From Paenibacillus sp. PastM-3 (GTDB lineage: Bacteria; Bacillota; Bacilli; Paenibacillales; Paenibacillaceae): a stretch of 64,000 nucleotides of DNA. Shown piece after piece: positions 1-9,169 of this stretch. The stretch is from assembly GCF_029893965.1 (NCBI RefSeq), contig NZ_JARXXP010000004.1, forward strand, positions 124,001 through 188,000, in the 5' to 3' direction. The notes under the pieces were generated by a model, which was not told the DNA's origin, searched no databases, and saw nothing but the letters and a program-made list of their open reading frames with translations. The first letter of the stretch is position 1. Each line of letters opens with the position of its first letter. Both the position numbers and the translations under genes were made by a program.

Positions 1-174
1 CGGATGAAGGAGGCCGAACAGCTGCTGGCGGAAACGGATTCCCCGCTTCAGGACATTGCGCTTCAGGTAGGCTATGCCAATGCGATTACATTCGGCCGGG
101 TATTCAAACGGGTTGCCGGCATCACACCGGGGGATTACCGCCAGCTTAAACGCCGTGAATCGGGCAAAGCCTGA
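1..174 (+). CDS. AraC/YesN-type regulator, C-terminal fragment
   Basis: The window opens inside this gene; 57 residues and the TGA at 172-174 are visible in frame 1. The fragment is the second helix-turn-helix of an AraC-family DNA-binding domain: an I-A-x-x-V-G-Y-x-N core, then F-x-R-V-F-K-R and the closing G-I-T-P-G-D-Y-R signature. In Paenibacillus such domains often end YesN-type response regulators paired with a YesM histidine kinase and placed before Lpl-type sugar ABC operons, as here. That it controls the genes from 596 onward is inference. The receiver or sensor part lies outside the window, so the full architecture is unknown. Confidence 0.85.
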   Translation, partial: RMKEAEQLLAETDSPLQDIALQVGYANAITFGRVFKRVAGITPGDYRQLKRRESGKA

Positions 175-254
175 GGAGCAGGCCTGCTTCATATCCTTTA
201 AATGACATACGCTATGCCTGCAGGAATACAGCTGACCGCAGTACTGTGAAACCA

Positions 255-318
255 GCCGTATGATCGGCCCGCACACGCTTTTTAAGAGGGATGCGGGCCG
301 ATCATACGGCCTTTTTTT
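255..318 (+). terminator. Strong intrinsic terminator after the AraC gene
   Basis: A perfect 19-bp inverted repeat (arms 255-273 and 292-310) has an 18-nt loop and is followed by seven T residues at 312-318. It separates the regulator gene from the ABC operon. Confidence 0.93.
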
Positions 319-325
319 CGCCATT

Positions 326-339
326 TGAAAGCGGTTTAT
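326..339 (+). promoter_or_regulatory. Possible CcpA cre site upstream of the sugar ABC operon
   Basis: TGAAAGCGGTTTAT matches 12 of 14 positions of the cre consensus TGWAANCGNTNWCA. It overlaps a 9-bp inverted repeat (332-340 with 360-368). The rest of 319-581 holds no gene that I can support and should contain the operon promoter, but no convincing -35/-10 pair was found. Catabolite control would suit a carbohydrate operon. The site was found by eye and is not tested. Confidence 0.35.
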
Positions 340-595
340 CATACGAAAATGGTTGGTCGGATAAACCGGAAGTCCGAATTTCAGGCGTTTTTGCAATCCG
401 AAACAGGTTTATTGTCAGACCTCAGGAAAGTGTGGAATACTGTGGTCATCCCGGAACGTTAAGCGGCCAGGCAGTAAAGGCGGCGTAAGCGTAAAAGTAT
501 TCTTTTCTGAAGAAAGGCAGTACGGGAGCCCGGATGTGAGGTTGGGGGATTCATAAAGTCACCATTATAGCCGCAGAGGCGAAGGAGATGGCACA

Positions 596-2209
596 ATGAC
601 AGTGAATGCAAACCAGAAAGTTCTGAAGAAGGCACTGGGAATCGGATTGAGCGCAGTAATGGGGATGTCCCTGCTGGCCGGGTGTTCCTCTAATGCAGAC
701 GGAAACGCGAATACGGCGTCAAACGGAGGGACAGCAACTGACGGGGGCAGCAAAGAGCGCGTTACGCTGAAGGTGGAAATCTTCGACCGCGGCAACAGCC
801 CTGCGCCTTATACCATTACCAACAACTATCTCTCCAATATGGTGCAGGAACGGTTCGGTGATCCGAACAACATTGATGTCGAATATGTGCCGGTTCAGCG
901 CTCCGAGGAAGTTACAAAGCTGAACGTACTGATGGCCAGCAACACCGATGTGCCTGATATTGTGTTCACTTATGATTCCAGCGTGTTCTACCGTTACGCC
1001 CAGCAGGGCGGTCTGACTGATGTCGGAGCGCTGATTGATGAGCACGGGCCGAATCTGAAAAAATTCCTTGGTGAGGATACACTGGCATTCGGGCAGCTTG
1101 ACGGGAAGCAGATGTCCATTCCGGGTAAGCGGGCAATCACTGGCCGTTACAGCTCCTACATCCGCCAGGATTGGCTGGATAAGCTGGGCTTGCCGGTGCC
1201 GACGACAACTGATGAGCTGTACACTACTTTGAAAGCGTTTAAAGATAAAGATCCGGGCGGCCTCGGCAGCAAAAATATCCCAATGGGCATGGCGCTCGCT
1301 CCAGCCCAATTCGAGACACTGATCTATTCCTTCATCAAACCGATAAAGGGCGATCTGACTTACGGCCAGCGTTACGAGCTGCCGCTGCATGACGGCTTCA
1401 AGGATGCGATGCAGTTCCTGAACAAGCTCTACAATGAAGGGCTGGTCAGCCAGGACTTCAGCCTGGATGAAGATAAAACGCAGCTGGCAAAGGATATCCA
1501 GAACGGAAATGTCGGCTACTGGTCTGAAGATGTGGACAATATCTTCTACGCAGAAGGTACACTGGATAATCTCTACAAAAATGTACCGGGCAGCAAGGTG
1601 ACGGCGGCAGATGTCCTGACCAACGCTAATGAGGGCAACAAGCACATTAAATCGCGTTATGCCTCAAACGGGATGTACATCATGATTCCGAAGAGCAGCA
1701 AACGTGCCGTGGAAGCCATTAAATATCTGGACTGGATGGCTTCGGACAACAATCTGATCGATATCTACAGCGGGGTTGAAGGCGAAAACTATGATCTGGT
1801 TGACGGTATTCCGGTAGTAAAAGCGGATGTTGCCCAGGAGTTCGCTGACCGTCTGTTTAATGCAGGCGACATGGCGATCATCTCTAACGGCAAGAACATC
1901 GGCGACCAGGCAACCAATGAAAAAGCATGGGTCAGCGGCTTCCCTGAACGCAACCAGGAAATGCTGAAGCAATCCATTGATATTGCCAACACCGATACGG
2001 TTGGACCTATCGTCTTCGGTAAACCGATTGAAGCGGAATCCAAATACGGAACTACGCTCAGTGACAAGCTGTCTGTAATTATTGTAAAGACAGCAATGGC
2101 TAAACCAGAGCAGTTTGAAGCGGTTTACGAGCAGGAAATGAAGGATTTCATGTCCCTGGGCGGAACCCAGCTGAAAGAAGAGCTGGAAGCAGCCTTGAAG
2201 GATCTGTAA
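596..2209 (+). CDS. Sugar ABC transporter substrate-binding lipoprotein (LplA-like)
   Basis: The 537-residue protein begins with a lipoprotein signal: basic start, hydrophobic stretch and a lipobox L-L-A-G-C with Cys30 as the acylated residue, followed by a Ser/Asn/Gly-rich tether. The body is a type 1 extracellular solute-binding protein of the large LplA-like kind of Paenibacillus (about 500-560 residues, against about 420 for classical MalE). AAGGAG at 582-587 lies 8 nt before the ATG. Two CUT1-type permeases follow and no ATPase is encoded, so a shared MsmX-type ATPase is expected from elsewhere. The substrate is not evident; a complex plant- or host-glycan oligosaccharide is plausible from the downstream enzymes. 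Confidence 0.9.
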   Translation: MTVNANQKVLKKALGIGLSAVMGMSLLAGCSSNADGNANTASNGGTATDGGSKERVTLKVEIFDRGNSPAPYTITNNYLSNMVQERFGDPNNIDVEYVPVQRSEEVTKLNVLMASNTDVPDIVFTYDSSVFYRYAQQGGLTDVGALIDEHGPNLKKFLGEDTLAFGQLDGKQMSIPGKRAITGRYSSYIRQDWLDKLGLPVPTTTDELYTTLKAFKDKDPGGLGSKNIPMGMALAPAQFETLIYSFIKPIKGDLTYGQRYELPLHDGFKDAMQFLNKLYNEGLVSQDFSLDEDKTQLAKDIQNGNVGYWSEDVDNIFYAEGTLDNLYKNVPGSKVTAADVLTNANEGNKHIKSRYASNGMYIMIPKSSKRAVEAIKYLDWMASDNNLIDIYSGVEGENYDLVDGIPVVKADVAQEFADRLFNAGDMAIISNGKNIGDQATNEKAWVSGFPERNQEMLKQSIDIANTDTVGPIVFGKPIEAESKYGTTLSDKLSVIIVKTAMAKPEQFEAVYEQEMKDFMSLGGTQLKEELEAALKDL

Positions 2210-2231
2210 GCACACTAAATATAAAAAAGAG

Positions 2232-2269
2232 AACCGGAGGGAGCTGGTACGCCGCTCCGTCCGGTTTTT
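2232..2269 (+). terminator. Intra-operon terminator/attenuator between binding protein and permease
   Basis: Arms 2232-2244 and 2253-2265 pair over 13 bp with one G-G mismatch, with five T residues ending at 2269. It sits between the binding-protein stop and the permease start. Partial termination here would make more binding protein than permease, a common arrangement in ABC operons. Confidence 0.8.
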
Positions 2270-2290
2270 CTTCCCAAGGAGGGAACCGGC

Positions 2291-3193
2291 TTGAGTAAAG
2301 CGAGCTACTTGAAGCGGTATTGGCAATTGTACGCACTGCTCTCACTGCCACTTATCTATTTTTTTATCTTCCGCTACGGACCGATGTACGGTGTGCAGAT
2401 TGCCTTCAAGGATTTTAATCTGTTCCAGGGGATCGGCGGCAGTGAATGGATCGGCCTCGACGCGTTCCGCGAAGTTTTTAATATGAAAGAATTTTACACC
2501 GCCCTGCGCAACACATTTATGCTTAATTTCCTGGACTTGCTGGTTTCCTTCCCGGCCCCGATCATTCTGGCAATTATGCTGTATGAGATTAAGAGTGCAT
2601 GGTTCAAAAAGATTTCGCAGACTATTCTCTACATTCCTCACTTTATCTCCTGGGTCATTATCGGAGGGATTGTCTATCAATTGTTCGGCAACCAGTCCGG
2701 TATGATAAACGAGGTGCTGCAAGGCCTGGGGCTGAGTCCGGTCCCGTTCCTGACCGAAAAGGGTCCGTGGCTGATCACGTACCTGTTCACCGGGGTCTGG
2801 CAAAGTGCCGGCTGGGGAACCATTCTCTATCTGGCAGCGCTAACCGGTGTAAACAGAGAGCTGTTTGAAGCAGCGGAGGTCGATGGGGCAACACGGATAA
2901 AGAAGATCTGGTATATTACGCTCCCGAGCATTAAGCCGACGATCGTAACTCTGCTTATTCTGAATCTTGGTAAAATGGTCAGCATCGGCTTCGACCGCCC
3001 GTACGTTATCGGAAATACGGCAGTGCGAGAGTATTCCGATGTGCTGAGTACCTTTGTATACCGGATCGGTCTGGAATCCGGACAATATACACTGGCAACG
3101 GTAGTCGGATTGTTCCAGGCTGTAGTTGGTCTGGTATTCATTCTCGGCTCCAACTATATTTCGAAAAAAATGACCGGCGACGGCATTATCTGA
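2291..3193 (+). CDS. Sugar ABC transporter permease, LplB family
   Basis: A 300-residue integral membrane protein with about six hydrophobic segments and the binding-protein-dependent transport signature E-A-A-x-x-D-G-A about 200 residues in, where the cytoplasmic EAA loop contacts the ATPase. The N-terminal Y-L-K-R-Y-W-Q-L-Y and F-R-Y-G-P-M-Y-G-V-Q-I-A-F-K-D are typical of LplB. The TTG start is set by AAGGAGGG at 2277-2284 with 6 nt spacing. It should pair with the next gene to form the heterodimeric channel. Confidence 0.93.
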   Translation: MSKASYLKRYWQLYALLSLPLIYFFIFRYGPMYGVQIAFKDFNLFQGIGGSEWIGLDAFREVFNMKEFYTALRNTFMLNFLDLLVSFPAPIILAIMLYEIKSAWFKKISQTILYIPHFISWVIIGGIVYQLFGNQSGMINEVLQGLGLSPVPFLTEKGPWLITYLFTGVWQSAGWGTILYLAALTGVNRELFEAAEVDGATRIKKIWYITLPSIKPTIVTLLILNLGKMVSIGFDRPYVIGNTAVREYSDVLSTFVYRIGLESGQYTLATVVGLFQAVVGLVFILGSNYISKKMTGDGII

Positions 3194-3218
3194 TAAAGAG
3201 GGAAGGAGGCGGAGTACT

Positions 3219-4091
3219 ATGAGTGAACGTACTTCAAACCGGATATTTGATATCGTTATCATAACCTGTGTGGCCTTGTTCGTGTTGTTCTGTCTGGCTC
3301 CGTTCTTGCATGTCATTGCAGTATCGCTTAGCTCCAACCGGGCCATTACTTCCGGTGAAGTCACGATTCTTCCGATTGAACTGAACTGGAATGCCTATGT
3401 TCAGGTGTTCTCGGATAACGCAATGATCCGCTCGTTGGGCTATACGGTGCTGCTGACGGCTGCAACAACCCTGCTGTGCATGCTCTTTACCATTGCCGCA
3501 GCCTATCCGCTGACTAAGGGTTACCTGAAAGGCCGCAAGACGTTTATGGTTATTATCATTATTACCATGTTCTTCAGCGGCGGGATTATTCCCGAGTATT
3601 TGCTGATGCGCGACCTGCGCCTGCTCGATTCAACCTGGGCGCTTATTCTGCCAGGTCTGGTCAGCCCGTTCAACCTGATTATTCTCATCTCCTTCTTCAA
3701 TAATATTCCCCAGAGTCTGGAGGAGTCGGCTGAGATCGACGGCAGCTCCTTCTTCCGCACCCTGATGAGCATCGTCCTGCCGCTGTCCATGCCCGTACTT
3801 GCTACTCTGGCACTCTTCTATGCGGTAGGCAGATGGAACGGTTTTCAGGATGCGCTGATGTATATTAACAGTCCGGAACTGTACCCGCTGCAGCTCAAGC
3901 TGTACCAGATGGTACAGAACAATATGGTCTCCGAGCTGACGCTAATGGAAGGTGCCAGCCGCACGAGGCTGACACCGGAGAGCCTGAAGGCTGCGACTGT
4001 AGTATTTGCTACGGTGCCGATTCTGCTTGTCTATCCGTGGCTGCAGAAGTATTTTGTCAGCGGCGTAATGCTGGGTGCCGTTAAGGGTTAA
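3219..4091 (+). CDS. Carbohydrate ABC transporter permease, YtcP/AraQ family
   Basis: A 290-residue permease that begins 25 nt after the LplB-like gene, with GGAAGGAGG in front of the ATG. It has six predicted membrane spans and an EAA loop in the form E-S-A-E-I-D-G-S-S-F-F-R. The end, V-M-L-G-A-V-K-G, is characteristic of the YtcP/LplC group. It is the second half of the CUT1 permease dimer. Confidence 0.93.
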   Translation: MSERTSNRIFDIVIITCVALFVLFCLAPFLHVIAVSLSSNRAITSGEVTILPIELNWNAYVQVFSDNAMIRSLGYTVLLTAATTLLCMLFTIAAAYPLTKGYLKGRKTFMVIIIITMFFSGGIIPEYLLMRDLRLLDSTWALILPGLVSPFNLIILISFFNNIPQSLEESAEIDGSSFFRTLMSIVLPLSMPVLATLALFYAVGRWNGFQDALMYINSPELYPLQLKLYQMVQNNMVSELTLMEGASRTRLTPESLKAATVVFATVPILLVYPWLQKYFVSGVMLGAVKG

Positions 4092-4133
4092 CTGCCGGTT
4101 GCACATGCAGAGAACAGAAGGGAGAGCAAGGCT

Positions 4134-5087
4134 TTGGAGGACAAAGGAACATTTTCATTCTCAACCTGCTGGAATATGAAGCGTCACACAACAGGAGACG
4201 GGCTGCTGCGGGAAATCCGCGGGCTCGGCTTCCGCAGGGTGGAGCTGAACTATAATGTGACTGAAGAGATGCTGGGGGCGATCGAACCGATGATTGAGCG
4301 GGGGGAGATCGGCGTATCCAGTGTCCACAATACTTTTCCTCATGTGGCAGATCCCGATTACGGTACGGATTCGGTGCTGCTCGGCTTTGAGGATAAAGAC
4401 AAACGGGAGCGGGCCACCCAGCTTCTGGTCCGCTCTGCCGAGTATGCGCAGCGCTATGGCGGTGAGGCTGTAGTTGTCCATCCCGGGGAGGTTCCTTTCC
4501 CGAATGATATCGCGAAGGAGCTGGAGCAGCTCTACAGCGGTGAGGGGAAGGATTCGACCGCCTACCGCAGCAAGTGGGCAGAGCTGCTCGAGCGGCGGGA
4601 GGCCTATAGCGCCGGTTATGTGAAGACTATTACCGAGAGCCTGTATAAAGTTTGCGATAAGGCTGCTGCCAAGGGGCTGAGCGGCATCCGCTTCGGGATC
4701 GAGACACGCTCCCGGCCGCAGCAGATTCCGACGCTGGCCGAGGCCAAAAGAATCATCCGGGCGCTGAAGGGAGCGCCCGTCGGCATCTGGTATGATACTG
4801 GTCATGCGATTATGATGGACCGGCTGGGGCTGTACGACAGTGTGGGGGAGATGGGCGGGCTGATGAATGATATTGTCGGCGTCCATATTCACGAGACAAT
4901 CGGGCTCTCGGATCACTGGTGTCCCTATGTGAACAGCGGAGACCTGCAATTCTATGATGCCTATCTGCCGATGATTGAGCGGGCTCAGGTCAAGGTGTAT
5001 GAGCTGAAAGCGGCCTGCCAGCCAGAGGAGATTCATGAGAGTCACCGTCTGCTTACAACCAAACTGGCGGCGCGGGGTTCGCTCTGA
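4134..5087 (+). CDS. Sugar phosphate isomerase/epimerase-like TIM-barrel protein
   Basis: The 317-residue protein has the AP-endonuclease-2/xylose-isomerase-like barrel pattern: an early F-R-R-V-E-L-N strand, S-S-V-H-N, V-V-H-P-G-E, a metal-type Glu in F-G-I-E-T-R and W-Y-D-T-G-H-A near residue 220, then V-H-I-H-E-T. These His, Glu and Asp residues match the usual divalent-metal site. TTG at 4134 follows GGGAGAGC. It lies in the ABC operon, so it probably works on a sugar released from the imported substrate, but the exact reaction cannot be read from sequence. Its stop overlaps the next start by one base (TGATG). Confidence 0.8.
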   Translation: MEDKGTFSFSTCWNMKRHTTGDGLLREIRGLGFRRVELNYNVTEEMLGAIEPMIERGEIGVSSVHNTFPHVADPDYGTDSVLLGFEDKDKRERATQLLVRSAEYAQRYGGEAVVVHPGEVPFPNDIAKELEQLYSGEGKDSTAYRSKWAELLERREAYSAGYVKTITESLYKVCDKAAAKGLSGIRFGIETRSRPQQIPTLAEAKRIIRALKGAPVGIWYDTGHAIMMDRLGLYDSVGEMGGLMNDIVGVHIHETIGLSDHWCPYVNSGDLQFYDAYLPMIERAQVKVYELKAACQPEEIHESHRLLTTKLAARGSL

Positions 5088-5770
5088 TGCTGAGCGCAGA
5101 GGGCGTGAAATTAAGCGAGGAAAACCGCAAGCTGGCTGCCGCCTATGCCCCGCAGCTGCTGTTTGACCGCAGCGAGCCTTTTTACCCCGTCCGCTTCGGT
5201 GTGACGGTACTCCGGGAAGACGGAGCTTCCCCTTCTTTCCGGCGCAGGCTTCATGTCAGGCGGCCGGAGGTAGTGGCAGTAATCGAATATGCGGTTTATT
5301 ATGACTACGATATCCAGCATCTCTATGATCTGGAGCATGTATGGGTCTATATTGGCAGCAACGGGGAAGTCGCGGATGTCGAAGCCAGCTTTCACGGCAA
5401 ATATCTGAGAGGGCTGCTGCGCGGGCGCACCAATCTGGGCGGTACCCGAGCCAGTCTCTATGTACAGCCCGGCAAGCATGCGCTCTCGCCCATGCCGGAG
5501 ATTTTTGAGCTGCTGCCAGGCTATGCCGCCTGTACACAGGAGGCGGCAGGGGCGGACGGGCTGATCTACGGCGACTGCTTCCAAGGGCTGCTCGCTGCAG
5601 ATGAAGCGACAGATCAGAAGGTGCGCCAATATCTGCAGACCTACCGGTTCACTCCTTCGGGGGTCTATGGGATCTGGGAGTATGCGCACCGGGAGGACTT
5701 ATTCGTTTCGTGGAACGAGCTGTTTGCTGAAATACCGGTGCGTGTGCGTAAAGAGCTGGAGCGGCTGTAA
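5087..5770 (+). CDS. Unrecognised protein of the sugar ABC operon
   Basis: A 227-residue soluble-looking protein with no signal peptide or membrane segment. I do not recognise the family. It has an aromatic and acidic core, A-V-Y-Y-D-Y-D-I-Q-H-L-Y-D-L-E-H-V-W-V-Y-I-G, at about residues 67-89. That pattern distantly recalls the H-x-G-D-W-E-type motif of Vps62/NPP1-like proteins, but this is only a resemblance. Translation is probably coupled to the upstream gene through the one-base stop-start overlap. Its place between an epimerase and a putative glycan enzyme suggests a role with the same substrate. Confidence 0.7.
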   Translation: MLSAEGVKLSEENRKLAAAYAPQLLFDRSEPFYPVRFGVTVLREDGASPSFRRRLHVRRPEVVAVIEYAVYYDYDIQHLYDLEHVWVYIGSNGEVADVEASFHGKYLRGLLRGRTNLGGTRASLYVQPGKHALSPMPEIFELLPGYAACTQEAAGADGLIYGDCFQGLLAADEATDQKVRQYLQTYRFTPSGVYGIWEYAHREDLFVSWNELFAEIPVRVRKELERL

Positions 5771-5821
5771 TGAAGCTGCCGGCGGTGCCGGGTGATAAAT
5801 GCCTTACATGGAGGAATGACA

Positions 5822-7579
5822 ATGTATAAGCAACTGGTGGACAGTAACGACAGAGCAGTGGAGGAAGGCCTGTCGCGGCAGGTGCTTGATCCGGAGAGCC
5901 GCTATTACGGCGGTACGATTGATCCGTTCACCGGCGTTGCCTGGGTCAATCATACGACCGGTACGCCAACCGAGATGTGTTACTGGGGAGCGGCGCTGGT
6001 GAATCCCGATTCGAAATACTACCATGATGAACAGCTGCTGGGAAGGCTTGAGCTGGCTGCTGGGTTCGTGCTGCGCGGCCAGCATGCGGACGGTACAATC
6101 TCCCCAGGCTGGACGAACTTCCACTCTCCGCCGGATACAGCTTTTGTAATCGTCGGTTATGCGCAGCTGTATCAGCTGCTGTCCCGGCAGGAATGGGCGC
6201 CGCTTGCGCCTGTGCTTGACAAGATGCGGCTGTTTCTGGAGCGCACCATACCGGCTATGCTTACAGGCGGCGGCCATACGCCGAATCACCGCTGGGTTAT
6301 CAGTGCAGCCCTGGCTTATCTGCATGAGCTGTTCGGACTGCCGGAAGCCGTCCGGCGGGCGGAGCAGTGGCTGGCCGAAGGCATGGATATTACGCCGGAC
6401 GGGGAGTGGACCGAGCGCAGTAACGGCATATACAGCGCAGTCAGCGATATTATGCTGATCCATGCCGCCCGCCTGCTGAACCGCCCGCAGCTGCTGGAAC
6501 CCGTCCGCCTGAACCTGCGGATGATGGTCTATCTCGTCCATCCGTCGGGCGAGGTCGTAACTGACTATTCCGGGCGGCAGGATCTGGGGCATGTGCATGA
6601 CCTGTCCCCGTATTATTTGCCGTATGCCATCCTGGCCCGGCTGGATAACGATCCTGTATTCGCCGGGATGGCCGAATGGGCCGGACGGGCGCTCAGTAAT
6701 CCCGGCGTCTGCTCGGTGAACGCGCTGGTGCGGATGCTGCTGGAGCCGGAGCTGCAGCAGCCGCCAGCGGCGGAGGCTGTCCTCCCCGAGCAATACGATA
6801 CCGTCCTGAACGGTGAGTTTCTGCGGCACGGCTATCTTGCGGGAATGGAGGCAGCAGGCCATCAGGGGCGGATTTCTCACAGCCGGCTGCATACCGATTT
6901 CGGGGCGCCGGTCGCCCGTTACCGGGATGGTGAAACCAGCGTGACGCTGATGACAGAGACTCCCTCCTTCTTCGCGCTGCGCCATGGTGAGGTGCGGCTG
7001 CTGGCTGTGCAGCTGGCTTCGTATTTCAATCCGGGATTTGTGCCAATGCAGGAGATGAGCAGGCTGCCTCAAGGCTACCGGCTGGCGGGAGAACAGAAGA
7101 AGGGATACTACGGACCCGTGGAAACGGAGCGGCTGCCTGAAACGGCTGGCGCGCCGGTCAGTCCATGGTATCTGCTTCCGCACCATATCCGTCCGCTTAC
7201 CCATGAGCAGACATTCCGCGCAGAGGCAGAGGCAGTTCGTACCGGTACCGGCTGGACGATTCGCCTGCAGTGTGAGGAGCCGGGTGAAGTAATGACCCAG
7301 CTGTCCTTTGTTTTCGGCAAGGAGGGCAGCTTCACGTCAGGCGAACTGGAGGCTGTAGAGGAAGATTGTTATCTATGGAGCGGCGGAACTCTCCGTTATG
7401 AATGCGGGGAGGACTGGATTGAGCTGACCGGCGGCGAGGCAGCGCATCTGGCGGCTTCGGTACGTGAGGCAAAGCTGCAGAATAACTGCAGGACAGTGCT
7501 AGTGAATCTGATGACTCCGTTCAATAAGGAAATAACACTCACCCTGTCTCCATCTATGACCCAAGAGCAAAACCTGTAA
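5822..7579 (+). CDS. Putative alpha-toroid polysaccharide-degrading enzyme
   Basis: A 585-residue protein. The ATG at 5822 is chosen because GGAGG at 5810-5814 precedes it with 7 nt spacing; an in-frame GTG at 5792 lacks such a site. The first ~350 residues are rich in amphipathic helices with conserved-looking blocks (W-V-N-H-T-T-G-T-P-T-E, G-W-T-N-F-H-S-P-P-D-T, G-G-H-T-P-N-H-R-W, E-R-S-N-G-I-Y-S). These recall the (alpha/alpha) barrel of heparinase II/III-like or related lyases and hydrolases; the rest looks beta-rich. There is no signal peptide, so it should act inside the cell on imported oligosaccharides. The family assignment is tentative and the substrate unknown. Confidence 0.6.
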   Translation: MYKQLVDSNDRAVEEGLSRQVLDPESRYYGGTIDPFTGVAWVNHTTGTPTEMCYWGAALVNPDSKYYHDEQLLGRLELAAGFVLRGQHADGTISPGWTNFHSPPDTAFVIVGYAQLYQLLSRQEWAPLAPVLDKMRLFLERTIPAMLTGGGHTPNHRWVISAALAYLHELFGLPEAVRRAEQWLAEGMDITPDGEWTERSNGIYSAVSDIMLIHAARLLNRPQLLEPVRLNLRMMVYLVHPSGEVVTDYSGRQDLGHVHDLSPYYLPYAILARLDNDPVFAGMAEWAGRALSNPGVCSVNALVRMLLEPELQQPPAAEAVLPEQYDTVLNGEFLRHGYLAGMEAAGHQGRISHSRLHTDFGAPVARYRDGETSVTLMTETPSFFALRHGEVRLLAVQLASYFNPGFVPMQEMSRLPQGYRLAGEQKKGYYGPVETERLPETAGAPVSPWYLLPHHIRPLTHEQTFRAEAEAVRTGTGWTIRLQCEEPGEVMTQLSFVFGKEGSFTSGELEAVEEDCYLWSGGTLRYECGEDWIELTGGEAAHLAASVREAKLQNNCRTVLVNLMTPFNKEITLTLSPSMTQEQNL

Positions 7580-7594
7580 ATACAGTGAACTGCC

Positions 7595-7622
7595 TTGACT
7601 CCTGCGCCTCATATGTTAGAAT
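7595..7622 (+). promoter_or_regulatory. SigA-type promoter for the MATE gene
   Basis: TTGACT at 7595-7600 and TAGAAT at 7617-7622 are separated by 16 bp. They lie about 35 bp before the MATE start and after the stop of the sugar operon, so the exporter probably has its own transcript. Confidence 0.6.
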
Positions 7623-7655
7623 GACAAGATTCAAAATTCTAATATAAAGAAGTGG

Positions 7656-9065
7656 ATGGTTATGCCAGAGCCTGGAGTGAAGGTAAAGGTACAAGGGAAG
7701 CAGGGCAACCGGCTTCTTGATAAGTATTTTTCCGGTGACACTATGGATTACCGGCAGATGATTTCATTGTTTATTCCTATTTTGGTCGATCAGGCCTTTG
7801 TAGTCGGTCTGAATCTGGTGAACACAGCAATGATCAGCTCGTCCGGTGTAGCGGCAATCAGTGCGGTGAATATGATAGACTCGCTTAATATTTTTCTGAT
7901 CAGTGTGTTCATTGCAGTGTCTACCGGGGGAACCGTTGTAGTTGCCCAGTACAAGGGGAGCGGCAATGACCTCATGGTTTCCAAGGCCACAGCGGGGGCG
8001 GTGTCGTCCGTCTCCCTGATGGCTTTATTTATTGGCCTGTTCGGCATTGTGTTCCACGGTCCGCTGCTGAATCTGCTGTTCGGTGCGGCGTCACCGGATG
8101 TCATGGCCAATGCCCGGACGTATCTGATCGGAAGCAGCCTGTCCTACCTGGGGATTGCGGTTGTGGAGGCGGTCTGCGGGGCGCTGCGGGGGATCGGCAG
8201 GGCGAGGGCTTCACTGGTGCTCTCTCTGATTATGAACCTGATCTACGTGCTGCTGAACTTTGTGTTTATTAACGGCTTGCACATGGGCGTGTTCGGTATG
8301 ACCATTGCTGTCAACGCATCAAGGTACTTTGCAGCCGTCTGTGCGCTAATCTATCTGTTCCGGATGGACAGCACGCTGCATGTGAAATTCCGGGATCTGC
8401 TGGCGCTGAACTGGTCGATGCTCAAAAGGATCATGAATATCGGCCTGCCGTTTGCTGCGGAGCAGATGTTTTTCAATGGCGGCAAAATTCTGACCCAGAT
8501 CTTCATCGTCAGCCTGGGCACCTATGCCATCGCGACCAACGCGATAACATCCACATTGGCCGGAGTTATGCAGATTCCCGCCAATGCGTTGTCCCTGACG
8601 CTGATCACGGTCGTGGGCCAATGCATGGGCAGCCGCAATGTCAGGGACGCCCGGAAATTTGTAAAGTCATTCCTTGTACTGTCCTCGGCTTCGTATGTGC
8701 TGATGGCCCTGCTGATTTTCCCGGCCTTTCATCCGCTGGTTTCGCTGTTCCATCCGCCGGCTGAAATTATCGACGATATCTTTCTGGTCTTCCTGATCAA
8801 TTCCATTGCCCAGATCCCGCTATGGTCGGTCAGCTTCATTACCCCATCGGCGCTCCGGGCGGCGGGGGACTCCAAATTCACCTCGATGGTCTCCATGCTG
8901 TCGATGTGGCTGTTCCGCGTTGTGCTGGGCTACCTGCTGGGCATCCAGTTCGGCATGGGCATTGTCGGTGTCTGGCTGGCGATGAACTGTGAGTGGGGGG
9001 TCCGCGGCTTCATTTTCATGCGGCGTTTCCTCGGGGACAAGTGGCTGCAGCATAAGGTGATTTGA
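7656..9065 (+). CDS. MATE family efflux transporter
   Basis: A 469-residue protein with about 12 hydrophobic segments in two similar halves. An early P-I-L-V-D-Q-A-F-V-V-G-L-N-L-V-N-T-A-M-I and G-A-L-R-G-I-G-R-A are typical of the DinF/NorM-like MATE fold, which exports cationic drugs or metabolites using Na+ or H+. ATG codons at 7656 and 7662 are both possible starts; neither has a strong ribosome site. It is monocistronic, with a promoter before it and a terminator after it. The substrate cannot be inferred. Confidence 0.88.
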   Translation: MVMPEPGVKVKVQGKQGNRLLDKYFSGDTMDYRQMISLFIPILVDQAFVVGLNLVNTAMISSSGVAAISAVNMIDSLNIFLISVFIAVSTGGTVVVAQYKGSGNDLMVSKATAGAVSSVSLMALFIGLFGIVFHGPLLNLLFGAASPDVMANARTYLIGSSLSYLGIAVVEAVCGALRGIGRARASLVLSLIMNLIYVLLNFVFINGLHMGVFGMTIAVNASRYFAAVCALIYLFRMDSTLHVKFRDLLALNWSMLKRIMNIGLPFAAEQMFFNGGKILTQIFIVSLGTYAIATNAITSTLAGVMQIPANALSLTLITVVGQCMGSRNVRDARKFVKSFLVLSSASYVLMALLIFPAFHPLVSLFHPPAEIIDDIFLVFLINSIAQIPLWSVSFITPSALRAAGDSKFTSMVSMLSMWLFRVVLGYLLGIQFGMGIVGVWLAMNCEWGVRGFIFMRRFLGDKWLQHKVI

Positions 9066-9138
9066 TCCAGATTAGGGCAAGATGTTATATATATGATTTC
9101 TGTACAGCCCCATTTGGGGTAAACAGGGCAGGTAAGAC

Positions 9139-9169
9139 GGCCGCTTTCAGCAGAAAGCGGTCTTTTTTT
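9139..9169 (+). terminator. Intrinsic terminator after the MATE gene
   Basis: CCGCTTTC (9141-9148) pairs with GAAAGCGG (9153-9160) around a 4-nt loop and is followed by a T-rich tail. The remaining 190 bp up to 9361 is AT-rich and presumably carries the protease promoter, which I could not place with confidence. Confidence 0.88.

Noticed and set aside
291..488. 65-codon plus-strand frame after the first terminator
   Set aside because: It starts inside the terminator arm, has no ribosome site and no recognisable sequence.
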